NCBI GenBank assembly: GCA_029881015.1
Contig: JAOUNK010000085.1
Location: 1-10,376 of the forward strand
From: Gammaproteobacteria bacterium
GTDB taxonomy: Bacteria; Pseudomonadota; Gammaproteobacteria; Steroidobacterales; Woeseiaceae
DNA: 10,376 bases
Reading direction: 5' to 3'
In this document: in pieces, positions 7,001 through 10,376 of the stretch
Numbering within the stretch: position 1 is the stretch's first letter
Layout of the letters: each line of letters begins with the position of its first letter
Notes under the pieces: model-generated
The model's database searches: none
The model's input: only the letters and a program-made list of their open reading frames with translations
Told to the model about the DNA's origin: nothing
Made by a program: the position numbers and the translations under genes

Positions 7001-7813
7001 ATGACACGAGAGTCCCACGCAGGCATTGTTCACGCGTTGCTGTCCCCCGGCGAGCCCGGGCCTTTTCGAGTACTCAATCCTCTGGCGGAGCAGCCGATAC
7101 TGCTGGTTTGTGACCACGCCAGCCACCGCTTCCCCAAATCCCTTGGCGACATGGGCCTCGACCCGTTTGCCCGCCGTTGCCACCTTGCCATCGATATCGG
7201 CGCGGGGCCCGTGACACAGCACCTTGCAAAGAGCCTCGGTGTCACTGCCGTACTGCAGAACTACTCGCGGCTTGTCGTCGACTGCAATCGGCAGCTCATG
7301 GACCCCAGCGCATTTCTCGAGTACGGCGACGGTATCCTTGTCGCCGGCAATCGCAATTTGCGACAGGCGGACAAGGACCTGCGCGCGAGCGCGCTGTATT
7401 GGCCCTACCATTGCGCGATCGACGAGCAGGTGAAACGCCTGAGCAGGGCCGGTCCATTGCCGGCGTTCATTTCCATTCACAGTTTTACGCCGGTCCTGAA
7501 CGGCGAGTCGCGCGCATTACAGATCGGTGTGATGTGGGACAAGGATGAAGTCATGCGTGACATCTTCCTCGAGGGGTTTCGTGAGGCCGGCTATCTCGTC
7601 GGTGACAACGAGCCTTACTCCGGCAAGGCGCCGCAGGATTTCACGATCGATCATCACGCTGAAGAAAACCAGTTGCCGCATGTCGGGCTCGAAATTCGCC
7701 AGGATCTTGTCGACGACGTGGCCGGTGTACGGAAAATTGCCGACGTCATGCAGCGTATTATTGAGAAGATTCCCGGGCGCCTGGCAGAAGCGGATCAGCG
7801 CGTTTCGGCATAG
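7001..7813 (+). CDS. N-formylglutamate amidohydrolase-family protein
   Basis: The 270-residue product shows the block pattern of the N-formylglutamate amidohydrolase family (the COG3931-like branch, from memory): CDHAS at 37-41, IDIGAG at 64-69, YSRLVVDCNR at 88-97, SIHSFTP at 158-164, GVMWDKD, NEPYSG at 203-208, DHHAEE at 217-222 and EIRQD at 231-235. The family is thought to be metal-dependent and to hydrolyse N-acyl bonds on glutamate or related amides. The characterised HutG enzyme turns N-formylglutamate into glutamate plus formate in histidine degradation. No other histidine-utilisation gene is visible, and the downstream neighbour is an amide-forming ligase, so a different N-acyl or gamma-glutamyl substrate is likely. 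It has no signal peptide and should be cytoplasmic. AGGGA directly abuts the ATG, an unusually short spacing, so the exact start is uncertain. The next gene follows after 28 bp, suggesting an operon. Confidence 0.88.
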   Translation: MTRESHAGIVHALLSPGEPGPFRVLNPLAEQPILLVCDHASHRFPKSLGDMGLDPFARRCHLAIDIGAGPVTQHLAKSLGVTAVLQNYSRLVVDCNRQLMDPSAFLEYGDGILVAGNRNLRQADKDLRASALYWPYHCAIDEQVKRLSRAGPLPAFISIHSFTPVLNGESRALQIGVMWDKDEVMRDIFLEGFREAGYLVGDNEPYSGKAPQDFTIDHHAEENQLPHVGLEIRQDLVDDVAGVRKIADVMQRIIEKIPGRLAEADQRVSA

Positions 7814-7841
7814 TGCGACTTGGAATTAGAAGGGGCAGGGG

Positions 7842-8978
7842 ATGGGGATCCAGACGCCGACGTTTACACTCGGCATAGAAGAAGAATACCTGCTGGTCGA
7901 CAAGGAGACGCGGAGTCTCGTTATCGATCCGCCGGACTCCTTGATGCAGGAGGCTGAGGCCAAGTGCGGTGCGCAGGTCACTTCAGAATTGCTGCGTTCG
8001 CAGATCGAGGTCGGTACGAGGGTCTGTAACAATATCCAGGAGGCGCGCGAGGATCTCTCGAACTTGCGGCGCAGCATTATCGAGGTCGCAAGTAATCACG
8101 GACTGGCGCCGATCGCCGCGTCGACGCATCCGTTTTCATCATGGACCGACCAGAAACACACAGAGAAGGATCGATACGACCAATTGACGCATGAGATGCA
8201 GGGTGCGGCACGCCGGCTCGTAATCTGCGGCATGCACGTGCATGTCGGTATCGACGATGACGAGCTGCGCATCGACCTCATGAACCAGATGTCGTACTTC
8301 CTGCCGCACCTGCTGGCGTTATCGTGCTCGTCGCCGTTTTGGATGGGCAGAGATACCGGGCTGAAGAGTTACCGTTTGACGATCTTCGATGCATTGCCGC
8401 GCACGGGTGTGCCGGAGCGATTTTCGAGCTGGGCCGAGTATGAGCGGCACGTCAGTATTATGCAGGATGCGGGACTGATCGACGACTCGACACGCATCTG
8501 GTGGGACTTGCGCCCCAGCGGGCGCTACCCCACGCTGGAAACACGCATTATGGACGTCTGCACGCGTCTTGACGATGCCATCGCATTGGCGGCACTGCTC
8601 ACCTGCATCTTGCGCATGTTATATCGCCTGCGCACGCGCAATCAGCGTTGGCGACTGTATACACCGATGTTGATACGTGAGAATCGCTGGCGTGCCATGC
8701 GGTACAGCTTCGACGAGGGCCTGATCGACCTGGCGAAGGGCCATGTTGTGCCGTTCGAAGATCTCATGAGTGAGCTCTGTTCGCTGATCTCGGACGATGC
8801 AAAAGCGCTCGGCTGCGAGGCTGAAATCAAGGGAATCCACGCCATCCTGTCGCGTGGAACCAGTGCCCACCGGCAACTCAAGAGTTTTGAACTCGAACGG
8901 GCGTCCGGTGCCAGCACTGAAGACAGTCTCAAGTCCGTGGTGGATACGCTGATCGCAGATACGGCTGAAGGCCTTTGA
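7842..8978 (+). CDS. ybdK: YbdK-type carboxylate-amine ligase (glutamate-cysteine ligase 2 family)
   Basis: The 378-residue product is close to the usual length of YbdK proteins and aligns along its length with what I recall of the E. coli protein. Landmarks are TLGIEEEY at 9-16 (acidic metal/substrate loop), AASTHPF, the HVHVG motif at 132-136, WWDLRPSGRYPTLETRIMD at 220-238, and a helical C-terminal third. The family has the glutamine synthetase/GCS2 fold and joins a carboxylate, classically the gamma-carboxyl of glutamate, to an amine using ATP and metal. E. coli YbdK has only weak glutamate-cysteine ligase activity, so the real substrate is open. It should be cytoplasmic. A strong AGAAGG-type ribosome-binding site lies about 8 nt before the ATG. 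It sits 28 bp after the amidohydrolase gene, so the two are probably co-transcribed and act on related amides. An ATP-grasp ligase that I recall accompanying such pairs elsewhere is not seen in this window. Confidence 0.92.
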   Translation: MGIQTPTFTLGIEEEYLLVDKETRSLVIDPPDSLMQEAEAKCGAQVTSELLRSQIEVGTRVCNNIQEAREDLSNLRRSIIEVASNHGLAPIAASTHPFSSWTDQKHTEKDRYDQLTHEMQGAARRLVICGMHVHVGIDDDELRIDLMNQMSYFLPHLLALSCSSPFWMGRDTGLKSYRLTIFDALPRTGVPERFSSWAEYERHVSIMQDAGLIDDSTRIWWDLRPSGRYPTLETRIMDVCTRLDDAIALAALLTCILRMLYRLRTRNQRWRLYTPMLIRENRWRAMRYSFDEGLIDLAKGHVVPFEDLMSELCSLISDDAKALGCEAEIKGIHAILSRGTSAHRQLKSFELERASGASTEDSLKSVVDTLIADTAEGL

Positions 8979-9080
8979 TGGTCTAATCTGGGCTTATTTT
9001 GTGACCTGATCGACACTGTCGGCAACGGAATGCGGCACAGGTCGCATTATGTTGTGCTGGATACCGATAGCATTGCTCAA
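8979..9080 (+). other. Short intergenic stretch before the 7TM sensor gene
   Basis: About 100 bp without a gene. It contains an 11-bp palindrome CGACA-C-TGTCG (9011-9021) and an in-frame ATG at 9030 that could extend the downstream protein by 17 residues. I find no convincing terminator and no well-spaced promoter. Confidence 0.4.
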
Positions 9081-10376
9081 ATGTTGTCGCTGACCCAGTT
9101 TCTGCCGCCGGTCCTGGCGTTCTCTGCGTGCGCTTACGCCGCGCTGGCTGTGCGTGTCGCGCGCACGACTCCGCAGAACCCGAATAACCTGGTCAGTTTT
9201 TTCCTGTTTCTCGTAGCGGGCATGGTCGCGGGTTCGGCGTTTTCCTACGGTGCAACTGATGCCACGTTGTACGGAATCGGACGCACGCTAAGCTTCTTCT
9301 CGGCCGGGTTCGTGCCGGTTGTGTTCTACCTGATATACCGGGAGTTCACGGTCGGGCCGCCCCCCGTGATCTTTGTCATCATTCTCGCAATTATCCCGGT
9401 CTCCACGACCGCGCTGGCATTGACGAATTCGCAGCACCAGATGATCTGGATGGTGACTGAAACGGCTGCAGGACTCGAGACTTCCGAGCTGCTCGACCAC
9501 GACTGGTACCGCCGTTTCTACGCGCCATTTACGTATGGTTTGTTCGCCTATTCCGCATTCGCTCTACTGGCCAGGCTGCCAACGATTGCGCCCGCCCATC
9601 GCAAACAGACGCTCATGTTGTTGGCGGCAGCAATGCTGCCGTTCGCGATCAGCGTGGCGAATACGTTCTTCGCCATCGGTTCGCAGGAATTTCCGTTCGC
9701 GACAGTCTCGCTCACATTGATGTTCCCGTTCCTGGCATACGTCAGTCTGAAGTTGCGCCTGCACGAGTTCAGCCCGCTCGCCTACCAGACGCTGTTCGAT
9801 CATGTACGCGATCCCATTCTCGTGATCGACAACGACCAGCGTATTGTCTGCGCCAACGCGGCCGCGCAACAGCTCCTGAAGGGCAGTGAGCGTGAACTGA
9901 TCGGGCGCAGGCTATGGCAGGATTTTCCTGCGGCCCGTGCGATTCTCGAGCAGGCCAAGGAACTCGACCTTACGCAGACGCTGCGCATGGATACCAACAA
10001 TGTCTACGAACTCAGTGTCGGGCCATTGACGGGCAAGAAAGGGCAAAACCTGGGCATGGTGGTCGTATGCCGTGACGTTACGGAACGCCGGCTTGCCTTG
10101 AGCCAGCTGGCCGACAGCGAGCATTTGGTGCGTACCCTCATAGAAACGTCCTCGAACGGAATCCTGCGCTTTGCTCGCGACATGAACGACCCCGATCGCC
10201 GCTTTCGTTGCGTGTTTGCAAACCGAGCGGCGGAAGGCTTTGCGGGGGATGGTTCCGGAACCCTGGTTGGGATGCCTCTCGATAAGCTCAGTCAATTCGA
10301 CCCGGAGCGCCTGTTAAGGCATTTCGAGGCCAAGGACCAGCCAATCCCCCAGGTCAGTTTCGAGATAGAGAATGAA
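9081..10376 (+). CDS. Seven-helix membrane sensor with PAS domains, C-terminus missing (histidine kinase or GGDEF/EAL protein)
   Basis: An uninterrupted frame of 432 codons runs to the window edge. Residues 1 to about 225 hold seven hydrophobic segments (about 1-24, 35-56, 62-86, 92-113, 150-168, 176-200 and 205-223). An external loop after the fourth contains NSQHQMIWM, which matches the short His/Trp loop of the N-terminal 7TM sensor domain found on histidine kinases and some cyclases. A PAS domain follows (about 234-337, ending in CRDVTERR), then the start of a second (from about 345, SEHLVRTLIETSSNGILRF). The output domain lies beyond the window, so kinase or cyclic-di-GMP enzyme cannot be decided. 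The ATG at 9081 places the first helix directly at the N-terminus, as is usual, but has no clear ribosome-binding site. The ATG at 9030, with GGA abutting it, is the alternative and adds 17 polar residues. It is co-directional with the ligase gene about 100 bp upstream. Confidence 0.8.
   Translation, partial: MLSLTQFLPPVLAFSACAYAALAVRVARTTPQNPNNLVSFFLFLVAGMVAGSAFSYGATDATLYGIGRTLSFFSAGFVPVVFYLIYREFTVGPPPVIFVIILAIIPVSTTALALTNSQHQMIWMVTETAAGLETSELLDHDWYRRFYAPFTYGLFAYSAFALLARLPTIAPAHRKQTLMLLAAAMLPFAISVANTFFAIGSQEFPFATVSLTLMFPFLAYVSLKLRLHEFSPLAYQTLFDHVRDPILVIDNDQRIVCANAAAQQLLKGSERELIGRRLWQDFPAARAILEQAKELDLTQTLRMDTNNVYELSVGPLTGKKGQNLGMVVVCRDVTERRLALSQLADSEHLVRTLIETSSNGILRFARDMNDPDRRFRCVFANRAAEGFAGDGSGTLVGMPLDKLSQFDPERLLRHFEAKDQPIPQVSFEIENE

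Noticed and set aside
7001..7813. Naming the amidohydrolase hutG
   Set aside because: The family match is clear, but there are no histidine-degradation neighbours and a ligase gene sits next to it, so the symbol would imply an unsupported substrate.

Overview
The window reads as chromosomal DNA from a moderately GC-rich gammaproteobacterium-like organism. This rests on the GC-biased codons, the Gram-negative lipoprotein signals, the multi-PAS GGDEF-EAL protein, and YbdK-type and galE-type genes. The species is not identified. I see no rRNA, tRNA, CRISPR array, insertion sequence or phage gene.

Layout. The left edge (1-109, minus strand) is the first 36 codons of a UDP-glucose 4-epimerase (galE). 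A leader of about 250 bp without a convincing gene separates it from five complete genes and one truncated gene, all on the plus strand. First comes a two-gene lipoprotein unit: a large PKD-domain zinc metalloprotease lipoprotein (363-2708) followed 10 bp later by a small lipoprotein of unknown function (2719-3297). A 116-bp AT-rich gap with three consecutive inverted repeats follows. Next is a 1167-residue cytoplasmic cyclic-di-GMP enzyme, PAS-PAS-GAF-PAS-PAS-GGDEF-EAL (3414-6917), in which both catalytic domains look intact. After 83 bp come an N-formylglutamate amidohydrolase-family protein (7001-7813) and, 28 bp later, a YbdK-type carboxylate-amine ligase (7842-8978). The right edge holds a seven-helix membrane sensor with PAS domains (9081 to the window end), whose output domain lies outside the window.

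How they may work together. The two lipoprotein genes look co-transcribed and probably act at the outer membrane or cell surface. The amidohydrolase and ligase pair joins an enzyme family that hydrolyses N-acyl-glutamate-type amides to one that makes gamma-glutamyl-type amide bonds. With no histidine-degradation genes nearby, a small-molecule or peptide amide pathway is more likely than histidine catabolism. The c-di-GMP enzyme and the 7TM-PAS sensor flank this pair as signalling genes. Whether they regulate it cannot be told from sequence.

Most of the window is ordinary. The parts most worth a second look are the amidohydrolase/YbdK pair, the palindrome cluster before the c-di-GMP gene, and the protease with its orphan lipoprotein partner.
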